In this document: piece by piece, positions 1-9,365 of the stretch
Numbering within the stretch: the first letter of the stretch is position 1
Layout: each line of letters opens with the position of its first letter
Assembly: GCA_958296095.1 (NCBI GenBank)
Contig: OY282434.1
Coordinates: forward strand, 62,001-126,000
Length of the DNA stretch: 64,000 nucleotides
Reading direction: 5' to 3'
Origin: an uncultured Oligoflexales bacterium
GTDB lineage: Bacteria; Bdellovibrionota_B; Oligoflexia; Oligoflexales; JAPPIL01
Made by a program: the position numbers and the translations under genes
The notes under the pieces: model-generated
Told to the model about the DNA's origin: nothing
Seen by the model: only the letters and a program-made list of their open reading frames with translations
Database searches by the model: none

Positions 1-1
1 T

Positions 2-172
2 GTGAGCAGCGGCAAGTGGTGGAAGGTCAGTGCCAAACGTGCGCCCGCCAGCAAATACGGGGGGCAGGCGGCGATCGAACTGACGGTCGAATTTATCCAC
101 GCACAGCACCCCGTGGTCAAGACCCAGCTGCGGCCCGTCACTGAGGTAATTCTTTCGCCCCTAGTCCCTTGA
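2..172 (+). CDS. 3' end of an unidentified gene (56 codons visible)
   Basis: An open frame enters from the left edge and stops at TGA 170-172. The visible residues are basic and mixed in composition (KWWKVSAKRAPASKYGG near the start, ending VILSPLVP), with no motif I recognise. The frame runs cleanly to a stop a few bases before the repeat block begins, which is how most genes in this window end, so I take it as the tail of a real gene that converges on mreC. The start and the family cannot be judged from this window. Confidence 0.45.
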   Translation: MSSGKWWKVSAKRAPASKYGGQAAIELTVEFIHAQHPVVKTQLRPVTEVILSPLVP

Positions 173-612
173 GTGCCGTGCGGCGTAGCTCAGTGAAAGT
201 TTTGCTACGCACGACTTTTTGTCCCGTTCGCTTCCTAGCTCATCGCTACGCGATGCGCTACGCTACGCTGCGCTGCGCGGCTCTTCGTATCGCTCGCTTT
301 CTAGCTCGCTTCGCTCGCTACGCTGCTTTTTGTATCGCTCGCTTCCTAGCTCGCTGCATGTTCTCAGGCCACTCTGCACGCCCTCTTTGCTTGCTCTCAG
401 GCTCCTCGGCTATTGCGTTTAGGCTTGCCTACCGAGGGCTTTATGAACGGCAGAGCGAGACCGTGCGAAAACTCGACCACAGATATTGCCATATTGCCGT
501 CAGATTATGCTTTTAGATAAAGCATGTGCCGTACCCACTCAGGAGAGTTTCTCGGCAGGTCTGCGCTCTGCCAAGACAACGGGGGTACGGGCTAAACATT
601 GCCTAGCTCCAC
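173..612 (+). repeat. Mosaic repeat block 1 (X, Y and one complete W element)
   Basis: This block introduces the three modules. X units (GCTCGCTTCCTAGCTCGC and variants, often preceded by CTTTTTGTATC) fill about 200-350. A Y-type stretch (TGCATGTTCTCAGGCCACTC, then CTTGCTCTCAGGCTCCTCGG) follows to about 425. A complete W element runs from about 428 to 594. Its left stem arm at 449-462 reads GGC AGAGCG AGACC and its right arm at 558-572 reads GGTCT G CGCTCT GCC, an exact match apart from one bulged G. An inner hairpin ATGCTTT/AAAGCAT lies between them. The block lies between the ends of two convergent genes. The open frames across it are a by-product of biased composition. Confidence 0.9.
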
Positions 613-621
613 TCGCGTGCA

Positions 622-640
622 CTCAGTGCTTGACACTGAG
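622..640. terminator. Perfect 7-bp hairpin between convergent genes
   Basis: CTCAGTG at 622-628 and CACTGAG at 634-640 form a perfect stem around a 5-nt loop, between the repeat block and the stop codon of mreC. There is no T-run on either side, so intrinsic termination is uncertain. Its position between convergent genes is the only functional hint. Confidence 0.35.
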
Positions 641-667
641 CAACAGTAAAGCGGCCCCATCTCACGG

Positions 668-1528
668 TCAGGGCATGCTCTTCTGCAACTGGCGGTTGGC
701 ACTGACAATGCGTTGGGTAGTGGGGGAGCGCTGCAGCAAAATGCTCACCTCTTCTAGCTGGCGGTGGTCGACCCAAGGTGCGACGGTAATTTGCTGCGCG
801 ACGCGGTTGGCCTCATAGCTGATGCGCACGACATGCCCGACAGGCACTCCTTTGGGGAAACTGCCCGCCAAACCAGAGGTGACGATGGTGTCGCCGATGC
901 GCAGCTCAGCCTCCTGTGGCATTTGCAGCACACAGTTGCGCAGGTTGCCGTGCAGCATGCCGCGCACGCGGGTGCGTTGCACGATAATGTCGATGTAAAA
1001 GCCGCTGTCGATCAACAGTTGCACATCAGCGAAGTTACGTCCGACCCGCAACACCCGTCCAACCACACCCGCCGCACCGATGACGGGCATGCCCACTGCA
1101 ACTTTTGCCTGCTGGCCACGATTGACACGCACGGCAAGAAAAGGAAACGCCCCTGCTTTGGTGATAACTTCCGCGGCCACCGTGTCAGTCGCATAACTCT
1201 GTGACAGACCCAGCAAGGCGCGTAGTCTCCTGCTCTCGGCGTTTTTTTCTTCGTAAAGTTGCAAGCGCGTCCGCAACTCCGCCACTTTGGTTTTGAGGCG
1301 AGCATTGTCGGCGGCAACATCACGCAAATCCATGTAGCCATACCAAACACGTGCGACGAAGGATGTGCTGGCATGCAAAGCGTACTCAAACGGGTAAATA
1401 ATCTCCTGCAGGAACGATGTGACCCGATCTTGATGTGGCTGCATGCTGCTGGAAAAAAATACGAAAGGCACGACTAACAGCACGATCACAAACAACAGCC
1501 GAGCAACTTTGGGGGAAGGCAGTGCCAC
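668..1528 (-). CDS. mreC: Rod shape-determining protein MreC
   Basis: MreC is the bitopic elongasome protein that links cytoplasmic MreB filaments to the periplasmic peptidoglycan synthases. The protein shows one N-terminal membrane segment (LLFVIVLLVVPFVFF), then a coiled-coil stretch (DNARLKTKVAELRTRLQLYEEKNAESRR) and the MreC beta-domain with the family pattern GVVGRVLRVGRNFADVQLLID. At 286 residues it has the usual length. I chose the GTG at 1526-1528, one base after the mreB stop. This implies translational coupling and gives MALPSPKVARLLF. A longer frame starting at 1588 would overlap mreB and add 20 residues unlike the family. No mreD, pbp2 or rodA follows, because repeats begin just downstream. 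Confidence 0.93.
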   Translation of the reverse strand: MALPSPKVARLLFVIVLLVVPFVFFSSSMQPHQDRVTSFLQEIIYPFEYALHASTSFVARVWYGYMDLRDVAADNARLKTKVAELRTRLQLYEEKNAESRRLRALLGLSQSYATDTVAAEVITKAGAFPFLAVRVNRGQQAKVAVGMPVIGAAGVVGRVLRVGRNFADVQLLIDSGFYIDIIVQRTRVRGMLHGNLRNCVLQMPQEAELRIGDTIVTSGLAGSFPKGVPVGHVVRISYEANRVAQQITVAPWVDHRQLEEVSILLQRSPTTQRIVSANRQLQKSMP

Positions 1529-1529
1529 G

Positions 1530-2612
<1,083 letters not shown>

Positions 2613-2703
2613 TTATACAGGCATGCCACAAATTCTTCAATTAACACCATCTCAGATACCAGCGCGCCGCTGGGTTTTACAAATGTAAAAACTAAATTTC
2701 AGA

Positions 2704-2743
2704 AAAATAAATCCAAATCTCTGCCTGAGGTTAGATTTATTTT
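2704..2743. terminator. AT-rich inverted repeat between divergent genes
   Basis: AAAATAAATC (2704-2713) and GATTTATTTT (2734-2743) are exact complements around a 20-nt spacer. They lie in the AT-rich 280-bp gap between mreB and the divergent GAF/HD-GYP gene. It could be an operator for a dimeric regulator or an extended hairpin. The gap holds no other gene that I can see. Confidence 0.35.
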
Positions 2744-2843
2744 AAAATTGTTTAACTGAGGCATGGGTTAGATTTTTGCCAGCGAATACGATAAGATGGA
2801 GCGTGAGGGGATCGCGTTGCAAATATGGCGAGGATAGGCATAT

Positions 2844-4862
2844 ATGAGTGAGCCAAAGCCTCCCCGCTCGGCCGTCGATAGTCTGCTGGCGGGCTGTCTG
2901 AATAGTTTTGCGGAGATCACGGCACTGTTGCGGGAGGGGCAGTTGTTCGCGGGCTGCACGCTGGAGCAGAAGCACGCGGGCTTGGCGTGTATGTCTGACG
3001 AAGAGACCAGCGTTTGGTTTGTCGGGCGGGAGATATGGGGTTCGCCTGACAAGCTGCAACGTTTGGAGGAAAAGAGCAAGGACTCAGCTTTTTCCTTCTT
3101 TTATGTAGTTGCGGAGGAGGACTACGTTAGCCTGCCAGCTGAGCTGCGTACGCCTGTCTACAGCAAGATCATTACGCCAATTTCCGTGCATAACTTTCAC
3201 GAGATCGTGTCATCGACACAATTTTCCCAGCGTGACATTCGCACTGCGATACGGGAGCAGATGCAGACTAACAAGGACGTGACTGATGTCAAGCATGTCT
3301 TGTCGATGTCACGGCAGCTGAACGGCGTGCGTGACGTTCCTAAACTGCTGCATCTGATTCTTGAAAAGGCGCGTGAGATCACGAATGCCGATGCTGGTTC
3401 AATCTATGAGGTCGAGTTGCCGACCGACGATGTGCGCGATGGCACAGTTCATTTTCGTTTCACCCAAAATTACTCGGTCAAGCAGGACTTGTCAGCTTTC
3501 TCGGTCCCTGTCGATGACAGCTCGGTGGTCGGCAGCTGTGTCATGCGCAAAGAGTCGATCAATGTTGAGGATCTTTACAAACTTGCTGGTAACGGCGAGC
3601 CAACTCCTGAAGATCGTGGTTTGCAGCACAACAAGTCATTCGACCAAAAGCTTAACTATCGCTCGCATTCGATGTTGACTACGCCTATTTTTGATATTGC
3701 CCGACAGGTCATCGGTGTCATTCAGCTGCTCAACCGCAAGCTTGACTTCCATGCCAAGCTGTTGACTCCCGAAGATTTTGATCAGCAGGTTGTGCCTTTT
3801 GATGCCAAAGATATCGAGCATGTTGAGATCGTTGCCCAGCAATCAGGCATTGCCCTTGAGAATGCCAATATGCATAAAGAAATACAGAACTTATTCGATG
3901 GTTTTGTCGATGCCTCGATCACCATTATTGAGCAACGTGATCCGACGACTAGCGGGCATTCGCATCGGGTTGCAGCCTTGACCATGGATTTGGCCCGCGT
4001 TGTCAACGACATCGACGAGGGCGAGTTTCGCACTACACGTTTCAGTGAAGAGCAGATGCGGGAGCTACGTTATGCCGCGCTGCTGCACGATTTCGGCAAG
4101 TTGGGTGTAAGTGAGAATGTGCTGGTTAAAGCCAAGAAGCTCTACCCTTGGCAGATGGACAGCTTGCTCAGGCGGTTTGATTTGATTAGGGCTTCGTATG
4201 AGATTGAATATCTCAACAAAATGCTGGAGCTCCATAAGGATGGCAAGGCTACGATTGAAGACCTACGCGAGAAGATATATCTGCGCGACCGCGACAAAAA
4301 ACTCACGGAGCTAGCGGACTGCTTGGACTTTATCGCTAAGAACAACGAGCCGAGTGTGACGACGGGGCGCAGCGCTAAAGAACGCATTCAGGACATTGGC
4401 AATCGCACCTTCATCGACATGCAGGGCAACGAGCAGCGCTTTTTGACTGAGACCGATATGGACTCGCTCTCGGTCACCAAAGGGTCGTTGACTGCGGATG
4501 AATTTTACCAAATTCAGGGACATGTTACCCACACATACGAATTTCTGAAGAAAATTCCTTGGAGCAAGGGGCTTGCTTCTATTCCCGACATTGCCGCCAA
4601 GCACCACGAAAAACTCGACGGCTCTGGCTACCCCAACAATGTTTCTGCCAGCAATATTCCCATTCAGTCACGCATCATGACCATTGCCGACATCTTCGAC
4701 GCGTTGACCGCGGCCGATCGTCCTTACAAAAAATCCATCTCCCCCGACAATGCCTTGCACATCATGGGCGATGAGGTCAAACAAGGCAAACTCGACACAG
4801 GTCTATTCGATCTGTTTGTCGAATCCAAGAACTACCTACAGCTTATCCAAAAGGTGGATTAG
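2844..4862 (+). CDS. GAF and HD-GYP domain protein, probable c-di-GMP phosphodiesterase
   Basis: HD-GYP proteins hydrolyse the second messenger cyclic di-GMP with a metal-dependent HD active site. The 672 residues divide into an N-terminal region of about 130 residues with no family I recognise, a GAF-type sensor at about 150-345 (including VVGSCVMRKESINVEDLY), and the catalytic domain at about 365-665. Metal-binding residues are visible in GHSHR (371-375), the HD pair H415-D416, and HHEKLDGSGYP (587-597) with an intact GYP. The end RIMTIADIFDALTAADRPYKK is also typical. An insertion of about 100 residues rich in charged amino acids separates the HD from the GYP motif, as in several larger family members. 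No diguanylate cyclase partner is nearby. Confidence 0.92.
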   Translation: MSEPKPPRSAVDSLLAGCLNSFAEITALLREGQLFAGCTLEQKHAGLACMSDEETSVWFVGREIWGSPDKLQRLEEKSKDSAFSFFYVVAEEDYVSLPAELRTPVYSKIITPISVHNFHEIVSSTQFSQRDIRTAIREQMQTNKDVTDVKHVLSMSRQLNGVRDVPKLLHLILEKAREITNADAGSIYEVELPTDDVRDGTVHFRFTQNYSVKQDLSAFSVPVDDSSVVGSCVMRKESINVEDLYKLAGNGEPTPEDRGLQHNKSFDQKLNYRSHSMLTTPIFDIARQVIGVIQLLNRKLDFHAKLLTPEDFDQQVVPFDAKDIEHVEIVAQQSGIALENANMHKEIQNLFDGFVDASITIIEQRDPTTSGHSHRVAALTMDLARVVNDIDEGEFRTTRFSEEQMRELRYAALLHDFGKLGVSENVLVKAKKLYPWQMDSLLRRFDLIRASYEIEYLNKMLELHKDGKATIEDLREKIYLRDRDKKLTELADCLDFIAKNNEPSVTTGRSAKERIQDIGNRTFIDMQGNEQRFLTETDMDSLSVTKGSLTADEFYQIQGHVTHTYEFLKKIPWSKGLASIPDIAAKHHEKLDGSGYPNNVSASNIPIQSRIMTIADIFDALTAADRPYKKSISPDNALHIMGDEVKQGKLDTGLFDLFVESKNYLQLIQKVD

Positions 4863-4941
4863 ATCCGTGCCAGAGTTTTTCTAAACGTGCCACGCTCGTT
4901 ACCGATAACCAGGTAGAGCTTATTTTTGCGAGAGGCAAGAT

Positions 4942-5313
4942 ATGCAAGTCTTATCGACATTGTTAGTTCTACTGCTGGCAGCTTGTGCTACCACGTCGAG
5001 CGACCAGGCAAATAGCAACCTCACGTATGGGATGATCAAGAGCAAGGTTAAGAAAGGTAGGACAACCCAAGCCGAAATTATCAGAATTTTCGGATCGCCC
5101 AACATTGTCAGTAAAAACAAAAAGGGCTTGGAGGTCTGGACCTATTCACGGCAGTCGACACGCGCCAAGAGCGGCGGTGGTTTTGGCACATTTGGCATCG
5201 TCGGCAGTAGTTCTGCCTACAGCAATACCTCGACCTCGTCTTTTGATTTTATCGTTACCTTCGATAAGAAGGACATAGTCGTCGATTACAGTGTTGTCAG
5301 TGCTAAGTTTTAA
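4942..5313 (+). CDS. Small lipoprotein, SmpA/BamE-like fold
   Basis: The 123-residue product has a lipoprotein signal peptide (MQVLSTLLVLLLAAC, lipidated Cys15). The mature part contains KGRTTQAEIIRIFGSPNIV followed by EVWTYSR, the pattern of the SmpA/OmlA (BamE-type) fold found in outer-membrane assembly lipoproteins and inhibitors. A glycine/serine-rich linker (about 75-95) precedes a final strand FDFIVTFDKKDIVVDY. A GAGAGG ribosome site precedes the ATG. The next gene, also a lipoprotein, starts 13 bases downstream, so the two probably form an operon. Role in BAM assembly is possible but not shown by context. Confidence 0.75.
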   Translation: MQVLSTLLVLLLAACATTSSDQANSNLTYGMIKSKVKKGRTTQAEIIRIFGSPNIVSKNKKGLEVWTYSRQSTRAKSGGGFGTFGIVGSSSAYSNTSTSSFDFIVTFDKKDIVVDYSVVSAKF

Positions 5314-5326
5314 GAGAGTGAACAAA

Positions 5327-5806
5327 ATGAAAACAGTACTGGGTAGTCTTGCCCTCGTCGTCAGCTTTGCCTGTGAGCACACCCCAGAGTGGACTCCGCA
5401 GCAGCGTCGTGCCATGCAAACACGCACCTTCAAGACCCCCTATCGTAGTGTGTTTCTGGCCATCAAGGATATTTTGCAGGACGATGGCTACCAGATTAAG
5501 AGCCAAGATTATCGCGGTGGGTTGATAGTGGCGCAAAAAGATATTGACAAGACCAAGAAGCTCTTTGGTTTTTTTGTTATCGAGGGTGATCCTGACGAAG
5601 AAACTGGTGCTGCCTATCAAGTTTCCTTCAACCTCGAACGGGTTGGCAAAGGCAACATCGAGACGCGTTTGACCATCTCTGGCATAACGACGCATCGTAA
5701 CGGACGGCATAGTGCCAAGGAGGTCGTCGAGCCCAAAACTTACCAAGCCATCTACCGCAACCTGCAACTTGAAATTAAACGACGGCAAGCCCGTGGCAAG
5801 GGTTGA
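5327..5806 (+). CDS. Predicted lipoprotein of unknown function
   Basis: The start is the ATG at 5327 (MKTVLGSLALVVSFAC), preceded by a purine-rich site. The longer frame overlaps the previous gene. The signal peptide ends in a lipobox-like VSFAC, so the mature 140 residues should be anchored to a membrane. The fold pattern (YRSVFLAIKDILQDDGYQI, YRGGLIVAQKD, then FNLERVGKGNIETRLTIS) resembles a beta-rich lipoprotein family common in diderm bacteria, but I cannot name it. It is co-directional with the preceding lipoprotein, 13 bases apart. Confidence 0.75.
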   Translation: MKTVLGSLALVVSFACEHTPEWTPQQRRAMQTRTFKTPYRSVFLAIKDILQDDGYQIKSQDYRGGLIVAQKDIDKTKKLFGFFVIEGDPDEETGAAYQVSFNLERVGKGNIETRLTISGITTHRNGRHSAKEVVEPKTYQAIYRNLQLEIKRRQARGKG

Positions 5807-5862
5807 CCTGTGTAGGTGACACGAGTTAGGCTGCTCGGCCTGTTGTTAACGGGGGAGAAGTC

Positions 5863-6594
5863 ATGCAAGCTCGTGCAGGTGGCAGGACCGATCGGCAGTT
5901 GCGTCCCTTGCGGATCGCGCCAGTGCCAAACAAGTTCGCCGCAGGTAGTGTGCTGATCGAGTTAGGTGATACTCGCGTCAATTGCACTGCCAGTGTAGAC
6001 GAAGGTGTGCCCTTTTTTCTGCGCAATAGCTCGCCCGCACAGGGGTGGCTGACGGCAGAGTATGCCATGCTGCCAGCTTCAACTCCTAATCGCGCCCGCC
6101 GTGAGCGCAATTTTTTGTCAGGACGCACACAGGAAATTCAACGTCTCATCGGTAGATCGCTGCGCGCCGTGACTGATTTGAGCAAATGTCCCGATCTCAC
6201 CATAACCATCGACTGCGACGTGCTACTTGCCGACGGCGGCACCCGTACTGCTTCGATTACGGGGGCTTACGTGGCACTGAGGCTAGCAGTGACGCAGCTT
6301 TTGCGTCGCGGTAGGCTTAAGCAAGACCCGCTGCATGATGCCGTTGCTGCGGTTTCCGTCGGTGTGCGGGGTGAACGACTGCTGTGCGATCTCGATTACC
6401 GTGAAGACTCTGGCATTGATCTTGACATGAACGTGGTCATGACTCCCTCAGGTGGCATCGTTGAAATTCAAGGCACAGCAGAACGTGCTGCGTTCCGCAA
6501 AGAGCAGCTGAACGCGATCGTCGACCTCGCGGCCGATGGCCTGCAACCCGTCTTTGTTGCGCAGCGGGAGGCGGTCGAACGCGCCCTTGCCTAG
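5863..6594 (+). CDS. rph: Ribonuclease PH
   Basis: RNase PH is a phosphate-dependent 3'-to-5' exoribonuclease that trims the 3' ends of tRNA precursors and other RNAs, acting as a hexamer in the cytoplasm. All family blocks are present: [12 protein letters not shown] at the start, [40 protein letters not shown] (RNA and phosphate binding), [17 protein letters not shown], and [21 protein letters not shown] at the end. The length of 243 residues is standard. The gene stands alone here, without the usual rdgB neighbour. Confidence 0.96.
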   Translation: MQARAGGRTDRQLRPLRIAPVPNKFAAGSVLIELGDTRVNCTASVDEGVPFFLRNSSPAQGWLTAEYAMLPASTPNRARRERNFLSGRTQEIQRLIGRSLRAVTDLSKCPDLTITIDCDVLLADGGTRTASITGAYVALRLAVTQLLRRGRLKQDPLHDAVAAVSVGVRGERLLCDLDYREDSGIDLDMNVVMTPSGGIVEIQGTAERAAFRKEQLNAIVDLAADGLQPVFVAQREAVERALA

Positions 6595-6650
6595 CTGTTG
6601 CTGACAGCGTAAAATTACAGGGCCGTACTGTTGCGTTGACATGGAGATGG

Positions 6651-7778
6651 ATGATGACCACAAGACTGTGTGTTAGCTTGAAAATACTAGCTTTTGCTGT
6701 TCTGTTTTCCGCCGCACCAATTGCGGCCAAGGACATCGGGCGGTTGAAGGTCGGGGTAATCTTCCCGCTGTCTGGTGCTCTAGCTGCGTACGGCAGCGAT
6801 GCTGTTGCTGGGTTGAAGATCGCCGCGGCCCAGGAGTTGAGCAGCAGTGGCGCGGCGCGCACAGAGGTTGATCTACTTATCAGGGACAGCGGCTCGAGTG
6901 CGAAGGTCGCGGCAGATTTAGCCGAAAATTTAATTAAAGAGCACCATGTGCATGCCTTGATAGGTTCGCTAACCAGTGCGGCAACATTTGCCATCGCTAA
7001 AGTTGCCCAACGACAGCAGCGCCTGCACGTTGTGCCGATTTCGACCGCGTCGGCGATTACTAGCATCGGGCCGTATATTTTTCGCAGCTGTGTCGCTAAC
7101 GGCTATCGAGGCCTCGCGCTAGCTAAGTTTACCCTTGACAATCTCCAAAAGCAGCGCGCCGCGGTGTTGCTGGAGGAAGGCTTCACCTACATGGAAACGA
7201 TCGCGGCACAGTTTCGGCGTTATTTTCAAAGTCACGGTGGCACAGTGATGGAACAGCTGACTTTCAACGCCAAGACCAGCAAGGCAGTGTTGCGCAAGTT
7301 AGCCGCGCAATCACCACAGGTAGTGCTGTTGCCGTCGTCACGGCAGGTAGCACGACGTATCATCGCCCAGGCGCGTCGTTTACGCATGACAGCAACTTTT
7401 CTTGGTGTCGGCGACTGGATCGACAAGGGCCGCACCGCACCTGCGACCAAAGACACACATTTTTTCGCGGCACACTTCTCACCTGACGATACCCAACTGG
7501 CCGCGGCCAAGTTCACCACACGCTTTAAGTTACAGAATCAGCGCGAGCCGAGTGAATTCGCGGCGATGGCTTACGACTCGCTGGCACTGTTGATCGATGC
7601 CGTGCAGCGCGCCCGCTCGACTCGCACTTATCCACTGCGCAACAACCTCGCAGGCACACGCAACTTTCTCGGTTTGGTGGGCAAGATCTCCATCGATCGC
7701 CATCGCAATGCGATCAAGCCTGTGTTCGTTGTCGGTCTCGACCGCTCGCTGCACAAGGTTAACCCCGTCTGGCAATAG
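6651..7778 (+). CDS. Orphan substrate-binding protein, branched-chain amino acid (LivJ/LivK) type
   Basis: This is a periplasmic type I binding protein. It has a signal peptide (LAFAVLFSAAPIAAKD), then the diagnostic opening KVGVIFPLSGALAAYGSDAVAG, a first lobe with VHALIGSLTSAATFAIA, and a second lobe ending GKISIDRHRNAIKPVFVVGLD. At 375 residues it matches the family. I chose the ATG at 6651, which follows GGAG. A TTG at 6636 is the longer alternative. No livHMGF permease or ATPase genes are adjacent, so it either uses a transporter encoded elsewhere or acts as a sensor. The ligand cannot be deduced. Confidence 0.85.
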   Translation: MMTTRLCVSLKILAFAVLFSAAPIAAKDIGRLKVGVIFPLSGALAAYGSDAVAGLKIAAAQELSSSGAARTEVDLLIRDSGSSAKVAADLAENLIKEHHVHALIGSLTSAATFAIAKVAQRQQRLHVVPISTASAITSIGPYIFRSCVANGYRGLALAKFTLDNLQKQRAAVLLEEGFTYMETIAAQFRRYFQSHGGTVMEQLTFNAKTSKAVLRKLAAQSPQVVLLPSSRQVARRIIAQARRLRMTATFLGVGDWIDKGRTAPATKDTHFFAAHFSPDDTQLAAAKFTTRFKLQNQREPSEFAAMAYDSLALLIDAVQRARSTRTYPLRNNLAGTRNFLGLVGKISIDRHRNAIKPVFVVGLDRSLHKVNPVWQ

Positions 7779-7794
7779 ATCCGCCTGTGTGTCA

Positions 7795-9080
7795 ACGGCA
7801 ATAAAGCAGGCGAGAGGCTTGATGGCAGGCAGAGAGGGGCCTGATGGCAAGCTTGAATGCAAAAGCGAGAGGTCTGAGAACATGCAAAGGGGCTAGCGAA
7901 GCAAGCCCCCTACTTATCACAAATCTCCGTTGTCTTGGCAGGGAGCAGACCTGCCGAGAAACTCTCCCCTGAGATAGGTGCAAGCACATACTCTTGTCTG
8001 AAAGCATAACCTAACGGCAATATGGCAGTATTTGTGGTCGAGTTTTCGCACGGTCTCTCCCTGCCGTTCATGGAGCTCTCGGTAGGCAAGAGGTGTGGGT
8101 AGCCTCCGAGAGGTCTGAGGGCAAGCTTGAACGCAATAGCCGAGGGGCCTGAGAGCAAGCAGAGAGGACACGCAGAGTGGCCTGAGAACATGCAGCGAGC
8201 TAGGAAGCGAGCGATACAAAAAGTCGTGCGCAGCGCAGCTGGGCGAGGCGCAGACCTGCCGAGAAACTCTCCCCTGAGATAGGTGCAAGCACATACTCTT
8301 GTCTGAAAGCATAACCTAACGGCAATATGGCAGTATTTGTGGTCGAGTTTTCGCACGGTCTCTCCCTGCCGTTCATGGAGCTCTCGGTAGGCAAGCCTCA
8401 ACGCAACCGCCGAGAGACCTGAGAACAGGCAGCGAGCGGGGAGCGAGAAAGCGGCAAAAAAGCCGCGTAGCGAGCGATACAAACAGCATCGCACAGCGAT
8501 GAGCTAGGAAGCGAGCGTTACAAAAAGCCGTAGCGCAGCGAACGGTCTCACCGTGCCGTTCATAAAGCCCTCGGTCAGCAAGCCTCAGCTCAACAGCCAA
8601 GAGTTCTGAGAACAAGCCTGAACGCAATGGCAGGAGGCCTGAGGCAAGGACACTACTTAGCACAAGTCTCCGTTGTCTTGGCAAGGCGCAGCCCTACCGA
8701 GAAACTCCCCCACGAATATGTATAAGCACATGCCTCGTGCAAAAAATAATCTGGTTGCAGTATTGGCAATATCTGCGGTCGTTTTCGTACGGCCTCGCCC
8801 CGCCGTTCATGGAGCTCTCGGTAGGCAAGAGGTGGGGGCAACCGCGAGAAGCCTGAGGACAAGCAGGGAGGCTTGATGGCAGGCAGAGAGGGGCCTGATG
8901 GCAAGCTTGAATGCAAAAGCGAGAGGTCTGAGAGCAAGCAGCGAGCTAGGAAGCGAGCGTTACAAAAAGCAGCGTAGCGAGCGAAGCGAGCTAGGAAGCG
9001 AGCGTTACAAAAAGCAGCGTAGCGAGCGAAGCGAGCTAGGAAGCGAGCGTTACAAAAAGCAGCGCGCCACGGCGCTCTCG
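7795..9080 (-). repeat. Mosaic repeat block 2 (three W elements, X and Y units)
   Basis: The block is in the minus orientation between two convergent genes. W elements lie at about 7927-8090, 8243-8395 and 8669-8835. In the first, the arms at 8052-8065 and 7937-7951 match exactly (AGGGAG with CTCCCT). The second is identical to the first over more than 140 bp, but its right arm was swapped for a CGCCTC version fused to X sequence, so the stem no longer matches. The third carries GGGGCG with CGCCTT. From about 8940 to 9070 an X unit of about 41 bp is repeated three times in tandem almost unchanged. Confidence 0.9.
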
Positions 9081-9365
9081 ATTTCTTGGAACGACATCCG
9101 ACCACAAAAACCCGCGGTGTTCGCAGTAGCTTGTTTGCCGCTGAGCTAGATATTCATCCAGGCGTATGGGGGCGTTACGTAAACGAGAGATTTTCCAAAA
9201 ACAACGAATCAGGCCTAGTGACTGATGCATTACAGGTAGAGGGTAAAAGGCAAATGTTTATCTTTGCCAGAGGCAATGCTAAGCAGAAATAAAACTCCTA
9301 GAAGTGAGAGAGCGCGGCAGGCAAAGCATCTCTATTGCTCGTAAAAAACTTCTATTAGCCAGTTG
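9081..9365 (+). other. Unassigned 285-bp gap, possible gene remnant
   Basis: This stretch is not repeat sequence and holds no convincing complete gene. On the plus strand an open frame ending at 9292 reads ELDIHPGVWGRYVNERF and then VEGKRQMFIFARG, which looks protein-like, but its start lies in repeat-derived sequence and I do not recognise it. It may be the decayed 3' end of a gene. Confidence 0.25.

Noticed and set aside
428-594. Riboswitch or ribosomal leader
   Set aside because: W copies lie after genes rather than before them, and no known aptamer core is recognisable. A structured 3' RNA remains possible and is listed as a hypothesis.
169-818. Open frames of 60-190 codons across repeat blocks (rich in Arg, Ser, Leu, Cys), as proteins
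   Set aside because: They recur in several frames and on both strands of every block, lack ribosome sites and signal, and follow directly from the X and Y sequences. They are products of a stop-poor repeat.
4920-5120. Minus-strand membrane protein frame opposite the SmpA-like lipoprotein
   Set aside because: It is the antisense shadow of a signal-peptide gene with good start and lipobox.
8940-9070. CRISPR array
   Set aside because: The 41-bp tandem X units have no unique spacers between them, and no cas genes are present.
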